DNA from: Helianthus annuus
Taxonomy: Eukaryota > Streptophyta > Magnoliopsida > Asterales > Asteraceae
Assembly: GCF_002127325.2 (NCBI RefSeq)
Contig: NC_035436.2
Coordinates: forward strand, 15,845,194 to 15,909,193
Direction: 5' to 3'
Length of the DNA: 64,000 bases
A program made the translations under genes and the position numbers. The notes beneath the pieces were generated by a model, which was not told where the DNA came from, made no database searches, and was given only the letters and a program-made list of their open reading frames with translations. Positions 55,183 to 64,000 of the stretch are shown piece by piece. How positions within the stretch are numbered: the stretch's first letter is position 1; each line of letters starts with the position of its first letter.

Positions 55183-55187
55183 CTATA

Positions 55188-55689
55188 GACTGAAACATGC
55201 TAGTATTACGGTTTATACATCATGATACAAGACAAGAAAGAAAATGTCATTCTTACAAGCTAATTGTAGAAACCAATTAGCAGGTCTTTTTTTCAGATTA
55301 TTAAATATTTAATGATGTAGCATCTTATTTGTCATTATATTCTAATTGTTTTTAGAATAAATTATCTAATAAATTATGATGTGGCATCTGAAGACATTTC
55401 GTAATTTTTAAAGCTAATTGTTCTAAAAAAAGATAACTTTAGTGAAACTTGTAAATATATTTATTTCACATGCATATATGGCATCAGATGGGGCTGCAGA
55501 CATGTCATCAAAGTAATGTCAAAATTAATATTCTTACCAGGGTATTGGCGGAAGAGGGCCCAGTGTAATTCACTATATATGGTGCTAATGCCATTGTATT
55601 TTCATTTTAAAGTAAAAATATCTATCAAAGTAATGTCAAACCTTACAATAAAAAATAATTAAAATAAATAAATCATAAGGTCATAAGAA
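55188..55689. other. AT-rich spacer, nothing recognised
   Basis: About 500 bases of AT-rich sequence after element I with no repeat ends, RNA gene or coding frame that I can support. Confidence 0.5.
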
Positions 55690-55831
55690 CTACCTTGGAA
55701 TACTCTCTTATCCGATTATAGAAAACCGGAGTAAATTGAGAAAGAAATCGGTAGTGTAAATCTTTCGGTGGAAAACCAAGAAGATCAAGGTCAGCTCTGC
55801 CAAATCCAACCGTTCCATTTGTCACAGAGAA
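55690..55831 (-). pseudogene. Exon-like block 3 of an unrecognised gene
   Basis: On the minus strand an open stretch reads [19 protein letters not shown] then [15 protein letters not shown] and [11 protein letters not shown] and is followed by GTAGTT, a plausible splice donor. The composition and lack of low complexity are unlike the flanking AT-rich DNA. I do not recognise the protein. It is in the same orientation as the blocks at 55920-55980 and 56862-56976, so they may be exons of one gene or gene fragment. Confidence 0.45.
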
Positions 55832-55918
55832 AAATAAATACTAAAATTAATGACATCATATATGAATTTTACCTGAAATTAAATCCACATAAATATTAAT
55901 TACCGCAACGTCTAAAGT

Positions 55919-55977
55919 TCCAGATTAAATATGAGCGCGAATGTTGATGCCCCAAACTTTTCCTGCACGTCAGTATG
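55919..55977 (-). pseudogene. Exon-like block 2 of an unrecognised gene
   Basis: Minus strand: after a TGACGTGCAG acceptor-like site the frame reads GKVWGINIRAHI, TAA, SGTLDVAV. The internal stop would make it non-functional. Between blocks 2 and 3 is about 85 bases of intron-like sequence. Confidence 0.35.
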
Positions 55978-56064
55978 GACCAGTATTGTTTTATTCAGAT
56001 ATTTTAATTATTGTACTAACAATATTGTTTCTAAACCATAATTAGCATATTAACCGTTCAGAAT

Positions 56065-56420
56065 TTTTTATAGTGGACAAGAAGTGTTTGCTGGTCAACC
56101 AAACCGAACCGATTTTTTATAGTGGACAGAATTTTTTATAGTGGACAAGAATTTTTTATGTACCAAAACCACCTTTTTCAACCTGAACCGATTTAACCCG
56201 TTACTCTACCAATCCATATAAGAGAAAATACACCCGTACCAGATATATCTCGATGGTAGCAAGTTCACGGGTGCTATGACAAATGAATACATAGAGCGTT
56301 GGCGGTTTATCAGACTGCCACCTATCGGTGTCATAAATGGGTCAGTTATAAAAAAAAAAGAAATTGTTATAAACGGGTCAATTACAAAAAAAATGTCATA
56401 AACGGGTCACTTATGCAATA
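56065..56420 (+). repeat. Short local repeats
   Basis: ATTTTTTATAGTGGACA recurs three times at 56065-56150 with a fourth partial copy. ATAAACGGGTCA (first copy ATAAATGGGTCA) occurs three times at 56333-56410, separated by A-rich runs. No gene is seen from 55990 to 56860. Confidence 0.6.
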
Positions 56421-56861
56421 GAAAATGTAATTATTGTTGGATATCAAGAACACTTGATACAAATTAATTATGCATCAAGAACAAGAACATGGGGTCAATT
56501 TGGATGAATTTCGTCTGTCAACAAAAGTCAATGCAGACTGTTTTGATTATGAAATTGATCTACGTATCCATACAGTTTTGCGCCCATTTATAGTCTATGA
56601 AACGGTACGAACAAGGTAGTTATACCCATCCGTTTGATGTACAAACTGTCATTAACCGCCAATTAACGGCCTTTGACTTTCGTTTCCTGCCTTGTGACCA
56701 ATATCTAATCCAAATACATGATCAAATAATCTAAGTCTAGATTACATTCTAATTATTATATACTATATTCACCAATATGATCACAAGTATATATTCCTCT
56801 TTCACATTAAAATAAACGTTGCGGTATTGAAGTTTAGAGAAGTTTGTTTTTCTATAAACTA

Positions 56862-56976
56862 ACCTTCATTTTCATCGTTAAAATCAAAATCGAGTGTGTT
56901 CTTTATAGATTTGAAGAAGGAAGAAATAGGGCCAGCTGGAATATCATCCAACGAACCGATAGTGATTCCGTCAACC
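56862..56976 (-). pseudogene. Exon-like block 1 of an unrecognised gene
   Basis: Minus strand: acceptor-like CTTAATCCAG, then [38 protein letters not shown], then GTTAGT, a plausible donor. Codon pattern and splice-like ends on both sides support a real exon. Unrecognised. The Helitron end lies only 54 bases upstream of it in gene orientation, so the Helitron probably inserted in the preceding intron. Confidence 0.5.
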
Positions 56977-57029
56977 TGGATTAAGGACATATAGGGATTT
57001 ATTAATCTCAGATAGCGTTTATATGGACA

Positions 57030-57346
57030 CTAGGTTAATGCCCGCATAATACGCAGGTTTCAACCAAAACCATATTATTTACTTTGAAATCAACTGTTGT
57101 GTACAAATACATACATTGGAAGAAAAAAACAGAAAACTATTCAAATGCCGGAAAAAACTTCCTTGTAGACTACATTTGTTGATTTACTCGTTACATTCCC
57201 ATCTTTGTGTAGTATAAGCAATTTCACACCGGCTCTGCTTTTGACTCTTGATAACGCAAACATAAAGCTGACCATGTGAAAAGACCCATCGCATAGCATG
57301 TGTCTTTAAAAGTGGCGAATAACTCTCCATTAACTGTTCGGATATT
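57030..57346 (-). mobile_element. Helitron 3' end with deleted helicase
   Basis: On the minus strand the element ends CCTGCGTATTATGCGGG (an imperfect hairpin), CATTAAC, CTAG, then T, the usual Helitron 3' terminus. Upstream (57346-57152) are two helicase blocks: RTVNGELFATFKDTCYAMG and, directly joined, FSHGQLYV (shift) ALSRVKSRAGVKLLILHKDG NVTSKSTNVVYKEVF. In a full RepHel protein these are far apart, so the helicase core is deleted between them. The 5' end is not identified; the element may extend toward 58193. Confidence 0.75.
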
Positions 57347-58193
57347 AATACCTTATTAATTTTATTACAATCGTACCTTTTATAAAATTTGTGGGGATAT
57401 ATATAATATGATTCAATGTTAATCGTATATAATACAATTTATGTAAACAATGTGATTTATGACTGGTAACAATTACCATATAATTACTAATATTAAGAAG
57501 AAAAATAGATATATATTATTTAGATTATAACTAAGAATCAAGTAGCATAGATTTCAAAATGAGTAACAACGCAAACAATACTTTTAATATTTATTTGAAC
57601 GACACTGTTAGTTGTCATCATCGTAAACTTGATAGACCATTTTGTTGATCGATATAAAGTTTATTAATCCGTAGTCTCGTACCATTGCATAAACCATTTT
57701 GTTGATCGATATTACGAAGTAACATTACAGGTACTAATTCATATATCAAGTTAAACTAAAAAAAGTGTATCAATTATTTTCACTCGTAAAACGTTACGTT
57801 AATATATGACATACCGTTTGACTTACAAGCTAATGGAACTGCATCATTTGTACCTAACATGTAAGTAGAAGACATCATACACGATCTTTAAATAATTAAA
57901 AATAATTAAAAATGTACGATAACGATAGATGATTAAGGTGTCGTCCTGAATGATATACCTAAAATAGTGGATCAAAATAAATTAACATATTAGAAATACA
58001 TTTAAATTGTAGAAAAACAAAATTAATGTAAATTTCTATAAGATGACTTATAAGAAGTAACATTTTACCATTGGTGACATTTAACAATGGTGTTCTTCTA
58101 AGTGTACCTACATAAATATTTGGTAACATAACGGCATAAATACATATTTAATATCTGATGCTATAAATTTAACTGTTAACGAAAAACAAAATC
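57347..58193. other. AT-rich DNA, possible rest of the Helitron
   Basis: No coding frame. CCATTTTGTTGATCGATAT occurs twice (about 57637 and 57694). The Helitron 5' end is not recognised here; element G begins at 58194. Confidence 0.4.
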
Positions 58194-59587
58194 TGTCACG
58201 GCCCCCGTGCCCGGTTTGACCCGGTCCAGGAGCCGCGGGACAGAAAACCCGTGGTATTTATATTTACAGCAGAAGTCTTAACAGGATCGTTTAAAATTTG
58301 AAAATGACCGAGTATTATTTATTTAATAATGCGGGATAAACCCCGTAATTTACAGTAGAGGAATCTCATAGGAATTCCCTTTTTATTTTACAAAACATGT
58401 TTTTTTCTTTATTTAATTTGAGCCACTACTTCAAGCTTGGGAGTGCTCCGTAGCACTTGTACTTGATTCACAGTAGGTCACCTGAAACATGTTGTAAAAA
58501 TATTTTGTCAGCGGGGAAATACTGAGTGAATCATTCATTTTTAAATAAAATGACACGTTGTTATAATTTACAGTATTAAGGGAGATTACAATGTTTATAT
58601 GTCAACCAACTACCCACAGTATTTGTCACTCGACTCGTTTCTGTGACTGTGGTCATACCACTATTGGGTCCTGTCACGCAATAGTGACGAATATCACAAA
58701 TTTTAGGCTCGCCCACCTAAAGTGATAAAACAACAGTAATGTGCACAATACCCCACATACCGGCTGTAATTGAAGACTACAAAAACTTAATCCCTGTAAT
58801 TATAACTTGGGAAAATAATTTGAGATATTGTAAAACAATTGATAAAAAGAGAATGACTCACATTGCAAGTTTAGACGGGCAGTATTTAGCCTACTGATAA
58901 GCCGAATAACCTAGTTTAAACAATAATGCACACGAACCAGGTTAGTAACTAATACAGCATTTACGATAACTCACGAGATACAACCCTCACAACGAATGAC
59001 AAAGTGCGATACTTAAATATCCAGCGGATTCGCAACGAATAACAGAGCATAGCCCGGATTTGAGCAATACTCAAATATCCTGTCGGAATCACGACGAATA
59101 ACAAAATATAACCCTAATGCGGGCAGCACTTAAACATCCATTAGATAGTTTCAATCGATCGGATATTTAATCGTAGCAGCGATCGAGTTATTACCCGGTA
59201 TTGTGGCAGCACCTCACTATATAAAAATTAAAGTTTTGACAGTAGAACTTCGTTTGTTGATCGAAAATTTGAGCACGGAATGAAAGTCCCATGCACAGGC
59301 TATTTATAGCCTGAAAATGGGCTTTACGCGGCCAGCGTGGCCGCCTAGTCTAGATGTAGGTTTGCTGGGTCATGGGCTAGGCTTGCCAGATGGTTTATAC
59401 GTGGCCCAAATGTGTATCCGGATAAACTTCAAGTTAACGCGGCCCGCGTAAGGTTAAGCTAACCTTTACGCGGCCCGCCTAAAACCCAAAATTCTTGTTT
59501 TTCTTGGTTTTTCAAACTGGTTAGGGTTTTAGGGGTCCGGGTTTTCATGTATAAATAAGTTAAAGGATATTTTTGAAGGTCCTTACA
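58194..59587 (-). repeat. Element G 3' LTR
   Basis: 1,394 bp, on the minus strand TGTAAGGACC...GGCCGTGACA. Contains a TATA box (59301-59308) and three palindromic boxes (59323-59340, 59434-59451, 59465-59479). Confidence 0.88.
59434..59479. promoter_or_regulatory. Paired palindromic boxes in G LTR U3
   Basis: TTAACGCGGCCCGCGTAA and TTTACGCGGCCCGCC lie 13 bases apart, with a third copy (59323-59340, imperfect) nearer the TATAAATA at 59301-59308 (minus strand). Same arrangement as in C and E with a different core. Confidence 0.65.
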
Positions 59588-59602
59588 TCCTCCCCACCTT
59601 AA
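59588..59602 (-). other. Polypurine tract of element G
   Basis: TTAAGGTGGGGAGGA on the minus strand, as in E and C. Confidence 0.9.
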
Positions 59603-59623
59603 TTAAAATCTCGTCCTCTAGAT

Positions 59624-60845
59624 TTATTGAAATAAGTGTGGATATTTGCGTTTCATCTCAGATTCTAGCTCCCAAGTATATTCTGGTCCTCTCTTTGAAT
59701 CCCATCTGACTTTGACCAGCACCAGTCGCTTGTGTTTAAGAAATTTGATCTTTCTGTCCTCTATCTGTAATGGTTTTTCCACGAATTTTAGTTTTTCATT
59801 TACCTCTACATCTTGAAGAGGTACGACCAGAGATTCGTCAGATAGACATTTCTTGAGGTTGGATACATGAAATACATCATGTACTCCAGCTAACTCTTCT
59901 GGTAGTCGTAAACGGTAAGCAACTGGTCCTATTCGTTGGATTACTGGAAATGGTCCTACGTACCTTGGGCTCAGCTTTCCTTTCTTTCCAAATCGTACTA
60001 CTCCTTTCCAAGGAGAAACTTTCAAAAGTACCTTGTCTCTGACTTGAAATTCTAGTGACTTGCATCGATTGTCTGCATAACTCTTCTGGCGATCTCGAGC
60101 TGTTTTTAGTCTTTCTTTGATTTGCGTTATCTTACCGGTGGTCTCTTGTCGGTCCTGATAATTGACTCTCTCCTATCTCTGCCCAACAAACTGGAGTTCT
60201 ACACTTGCGTCCATACAGTGCTTCAAACGGGGCAGCTTCAATGCTTGTATGATAACTATTGTTATAGGAGAATTCAATTAAAGGTAAATAATCATCCTAG
60301 TTTCCACCAAAATCTATTACACATGCTCTAAGCATGTCTTCCAAGGTTTGAATAGTTCTTTCACTTTGTCCGTCTGTTTGGGGACGATAAGCCGTACTTA
60401 AATTCAATCGAGTACCCATGGCTTCTTGGAAACTTGTCCAGAAGTGTGAGGTAAAACGACTATCCCTATCCGATACAATAGAGAGTGGGACTCCATGTAG
60501 GGATACTATTTCATCAACATATAGTTTTGCTAATCTTTCCATGGTGAAAGTTTCTTTCATGGGTAGAAAATGAGCTGACTTGGTTAATCGGTCCACAATT
60601 ACCCAAATCGCATCATTACCTTTTCTGGTTTTGGGTAACTTAGTAACAAAATCCATGGTTATTAGTTCCCACTTCCAAACAGGCATCTCTAATTGTTGAA
60701 GTAACCCGGAAGGTTTCTGGTGTTCTGCCTTAACTTGTGAGCAAGTAAGACACTTAGATACATAACTAGCTATATCCTTTTTCATACCTATCCACCAGAA
60801 ATTATTTCTTAAATCTTGGTACATCTTATTATTTCCAGGGTGCAT
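59624..60845 (-). pseudogene. G integrase and chromodomain-like tail
   Basis: Frame 60845-60297: [64 protein letters not shown] and [12 protein letters not shown] (D-D-E present). A break near 60297-60170 is followed by KSYADN and, at 60025-59624, [49 protein letters not shown] and the tail [18 protein letters not shown] ending YPHLFQ. At least two shifts between. Confidence 0.9.
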
Positions 60846-61820
60846 GGTATACCTAGATTTATGGCTTCCTCTAAAATCTTATTCCTTAAATTTCCCTGTT
60901 TAGGTACCCAAATCTTTTTCTTGTGGAATCTCCAAATTCCATCACTTCCTTGTTCCAATTCTTTTGTTCGTCCTTTCATTCCTTCAGCATCATCCTTAAT
61001 TGCTGTGGTTTGAACACTCTTTAATTTTTCCATTAAATCTAACTGTAGATTTAATCTAAGGGCACGAACCCGCTTTTGTTTTTCATGGTACTTACGACTT
61101 AAGGCATCTGCAACTACATTTGCCTTTCCCTCGTGATATTGAATATCACAGTCGTAATCGCTTATAATTTCCATCCATCTTCTTTGTCTCATGTTTAATT
61201 CTTTTTGCCCAAATATGTACCTTAAGCTTTTATGATCCGTATAGACAGTAAACTTACTTCCATACAGATAGTGTCTCCAAATCTTAAGGGCAAAAATTAT
61301 CGCTCCTAATTCTAAGTCATGAGTCGTGTAGTTTTCTTCGTGCTTTTTCAATTGTCTTGAGGCATACGCAATTACCTTTTTGCGTTGCATTAACACACAT
61401 CCTAATCCTAGCATAGAAGCATCACAGTAAACTTCAAAATCTTCTGTTCCATCTGGTAATGCTAAGATTGGGGCATTTGTTAACTTTTTCTTTAAAATTC
61501 TAAAAGCCTCTTCCTGTCTCGGTCCCCATTCAAATTTTACGGCTTTACAGGTTAGCTTGGTTAATGGCACGGCTATTTTAGAAAAATCTTTAATAAAACG
61601 CCTATAATATCCAGCTAATCCTAGAAAACTTTTAACTTCCATTGTTGATTTCGGGGCCGTCCATTTGGTGATCGCTTCAATTTTGGAGGGATCTACGTGA
61701 ATACCTTCGTGATTCACCATGTGTCCTAAAAATTGCACTTCCTGTAGCCAAAATTCACACTTCGAAAATTTGGCATAAAGCTTTTATTTTCTTAACAAAG
61801 TTAAGAGTGCATGTAGATGC
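60809..61820 (-). pseudogene. G RT connection and RNase H
   Basis: From about 61800 ([23 protein letters not shown]; open from ATG 61738): [17 protein letters not shown], RNase [51 protein letters not shown], then the integrase lead-in. A TAA-type break near 61783 separates it from the palm region. RNase H residues are intact. Confidence 0.9.
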
Positions 61821-62652
61821 TCACAATGTTCCTCCTGACTTTTGGATTAAATAAGTATATCGTCGATGTAAAACGATCACAAATTTATCCAAGTACGGTT
61901 TACAGATTCTATTCATCATGTCCATAAATGCTGGTGGAGCATTTGTTAATCCGAACGGCATGACTGTAAACTCATAATGTCCATACCTAGTTCTGAAAGC
62001 AGTTTTGGGTATGTCTTCTTCTTGTACCTTTAATTGATGATATCCGGAGCGCAAATCTATCTTAGAAAAATATCTAGCTCCTTGTAATTGATCAAAAAGA
62101 TCATCAATCCTAGGTAATGGGTATGGATTCTTAATTGTAACTTTGTTTAATTCCCTATAGTCGATACACATTCTCATCGATCCGTCTTTCTTCTTTACAA
62201 ACAACACTGGGGCTTCCCATGGAGAAGAACTTGGTCGTATAAATCATTTACTTAGTAATTCATCTAACTTTTTCTTTAATTCTAACATTTCAGTAGGTGC
62301 TAACCGATAGGGTGCCTTGGCTATCGGTACAGTTCCTGGAATTAGATGAATTCTAAATTCTACCTCCCTATCGGGTGGTAATCCTGGTAGGTCTTCTGGA
62401 AAAAACATCTGGGTATTCGGATACTATCAGAATATCCTCCAGTTTCTTACTTTTGTTATTAATAACTACCGAAACCATATATACTATTCCTTGTTTTCTT
62501 GAATAACTGGCCAACTTTATTACTGAAATAATTTTCAGTGGCTTTTGTGGTTTATCTCCGGTAATTATTACGAATTCTCCTGTGGGTGTATGGATTTCTA
62601 TGGAATTTTTATCACAGAGAATTCGAGCATGGTTGGCTACTAACCAATCCAT
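61821..62652 (-). pseudogene. G RT fingers/palm and protease C-terminal part
   Basis: 62652-62368 reads the protease end (MDWLVANHARILCDKNS) to FSRRPTRIT in a shifted tail. 62207-61821 carries [52 protein letters not shown] and [17 protein letters not shown]. The frame shifts at about 61875 exactly where FIDD is expected (LDKFVIV then [10 protein letters not shown]), destroying the catalytic box. Confidence 0.88.
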
Positions 62653-62706
62653 TCCTTACACGACATCGAATGCGGCTAAGTTCATGGGTAACAGGTTTGC
62701 AGAAAA

Positions 62707-64000
62707 TTAATGGCGTAAAAGTTCTATCTTCCCTTCTTGCAAAACCTTATTTATTTTAACAGAATTCCCATCTGTCGTTTCGACTGTAAAAATCTGCCTA
62801 AGGTTGGTTAAAAGTAAATTAAGTGCTTGGCAGAATGAAGTATTTATAAAACTTTGGTTTGCACCAGAGTCAAATAATACTTTTGCATAAACGTCGTGAA
62901 CAAAAAACGTACCAGCTATGACATCAGGAATTAGTTCGGCTTCCTGAGTAGTCAATTGGAAGGCTCTAGCGTTCTTCTTGGTAGTTCCTTCAGCCGGTTT
63001 AGCTTTGTTGTCTGCTAGTTTGACTAATTTAGGGCAATCTGGCTTGAAATGCCCAGTTTCTCCACAGTTGTAGCAGACTGTGGTTTTCTTTCTGCAATTC
63101 TCTTCACGATGTCCTACAGCTTTGCAAAAGTTGCAGGTTTCCCTACACCTTCCAAAATGCTTCTTCTTACAGTTTTTGCAAAATGGCGGAACAGAAAATT
63201 GCCCTGTTCCCCTTCTCTTGAAATTACTACTATTACCCACACGAAATCCTTGGGAAATTTCCTGGGCCAAATCCTTCTTTCTATTTTCTTCTCGAGTGCG
63301 TACCAGTCCGTCAGTTAAGGTGTTGGCTAACTCTATCGCTTCGTCAATCGTGCGAAGTCTTGCGGCTTTGACAATGTCACGGATCTCGCTAATCAAACCC
63401 CAAATATAGCGAGAAATAAGTACCGATTCCGGCGAAGCCAGAGTAGGTACCATCCTAGCATACTCAAGGAATTTTGAAGTATACCCTTGACAGTCCACAT
63501 CCACCATTCGATGGCTTAGGAATTTGTTTGCCATTTGCTCTTTTTCATATTCGGGACAGAATTTTCTTTCTATCAGTTGCTTGAATCCTTCCCAACTCAT
63601 GGCATAAACCATGTCACTTCCCTTAGCTTGTAATACCGTGTTCCACCATTCTAACGCTTCTTCCTTGAAAAGGTGCGAAGCGTACATGACCTTATCTTCC
63701 TCAGCACATTTACTTATTTTGATCACTGCCTCGGTTTTCTCTAACCAACACAGTGCCGCAGTCGCCCCTTCGTTGCCTGTAAATTCCATAGGTTTACAGG
63801 CAAGGAATTCTTTGTAAGTGCAACCAAATGTTGCAGCTTTCATCCTTTTATGTATTGGGGTTTGAATTCTGTCATTATTATTACCGCCTCCATTGATACT
63901 ACTACTGGCAGTATTGTCGTGCGTACGTTTACTAGGGTGAGCTTGCGAAGGCTCAACATGACTTTTTACTGCAGCGACGGTAGCTGGGATAGCATTAACT
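62707..64000 (-). pseudogene. G Gag and protease N-terminal part (partial at window edge)
   Basis: The frame is open through the window end; the methionine at 63843 is internal, as sequence upstream (AVKSHVEPSQAHPSKRTHDN) continues Gag. Gag core as in E ([47 protein letters not shown]). Zinc motifs CKNCKKKHFGRC, CNFCKAVGHREENC and CYNCGETGHFKPDC, then protease with an intact DSGA in [16 protein letters not shown]. Stops at 62707 by a shift. Highly similar to E Gag (26345-27553). Confidence 0.9.

Larger units (their letters stand above)
58194..64000 (-). mobile_element. Element G: Tekay-type gypsy, runs off the right edge
   Basis: Minus strand, 3' LTR 58194-59587, PPT, then pol and gag up to the window end, cut within the Gag N-terminus. 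Gag is close to that of E, and the LTR 3' half matches E and C. Several frameshifts. The 5' LTR and TSD partner of AAATC (58189-58193) lie outside. Confidence 0.9.

Overview
The window is a eudicot nuclear repeat region with no intact host gene. The retroelement families resemble those I associate with Asteraceae (the daisy/sunflower family): Tekay/Del-type Ty3/gypsy chromoviruses with long LTRs, and a retroelement ORF of the kind often labelled 'synaptobrevin, longin-like' in Artemisia/Tanacetum gene sets. That taxonomic call rests on memory of the families and was not searched. Almost every coding stretch is gag or pol, and almost all are broken.

Layout, left to right. Element B is a defective Tekay-type gypsy in direct tandem: B1 internal (enters from the left, to 14146), a shared central LTR M (14147-16563), B2 internal (16564-20072), and a truncated LTR R (20073-22115). 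B1 is split by A (1384-12798, minus), a nearly intact Tekay element with 2.85/2.83 kb LTRs, a perfect 5-bp target duplication and a single gag-pol frame broken only by two amber codons. At 22115/22116 LTR R is fused to the truncated 5' LTR of C (22116-45257, plus), another Tekay element. C hosts three insertions: E (23794-31255, plus, TSD ACAGG), a gypsy with good LTRs, intact gag and a wrecked pol; F (32134-39698, minus, TSD ACATG), a non-autonomous element with no pol and one large non-gag ORF; and a 189-bp SINE (43568-43756) in the chromodomain. By eye the LTR divergences agree with the nesting: C about 2.2 %, E and F about 1.8 %, A about 1.1 %.

Right of C lie J (45258-47432, minus), a Tat-like gag fragment with one 466-bp LTR; H (about 47433-50430, plus), a 5'-truncated Ty1/copia; and I (50480-55182, plus), a complete but dead Ty1/copia with 127/128-bp LTRs and TSD CTATA. 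The 3 kb from 55188 to 58193 is the only stretch without LTR elements. It holds three exon-like blocks of an unrecognised gene (minus) and, from 57030 rightwards, a Helitron 3' end with an internally deleted helicase. From 58194 to the right edge is G (minus), a Tekay element related to C and E.

Nothing here forms an operon or pathway; the genes are parts of mobile elements. Points of most interest: a 5' ORF upstream of gag in C and E that appears homologous between them; paired palindromic boxes before the TATA box in the C, E and G LTRs; a captured exon replacing part of the RT in both B copies; the tandem B array sharing an LTR; E moving despite lacking integrase; F's non-pol ORF; and C-to-T nonsense mutations as the main mode of decay.
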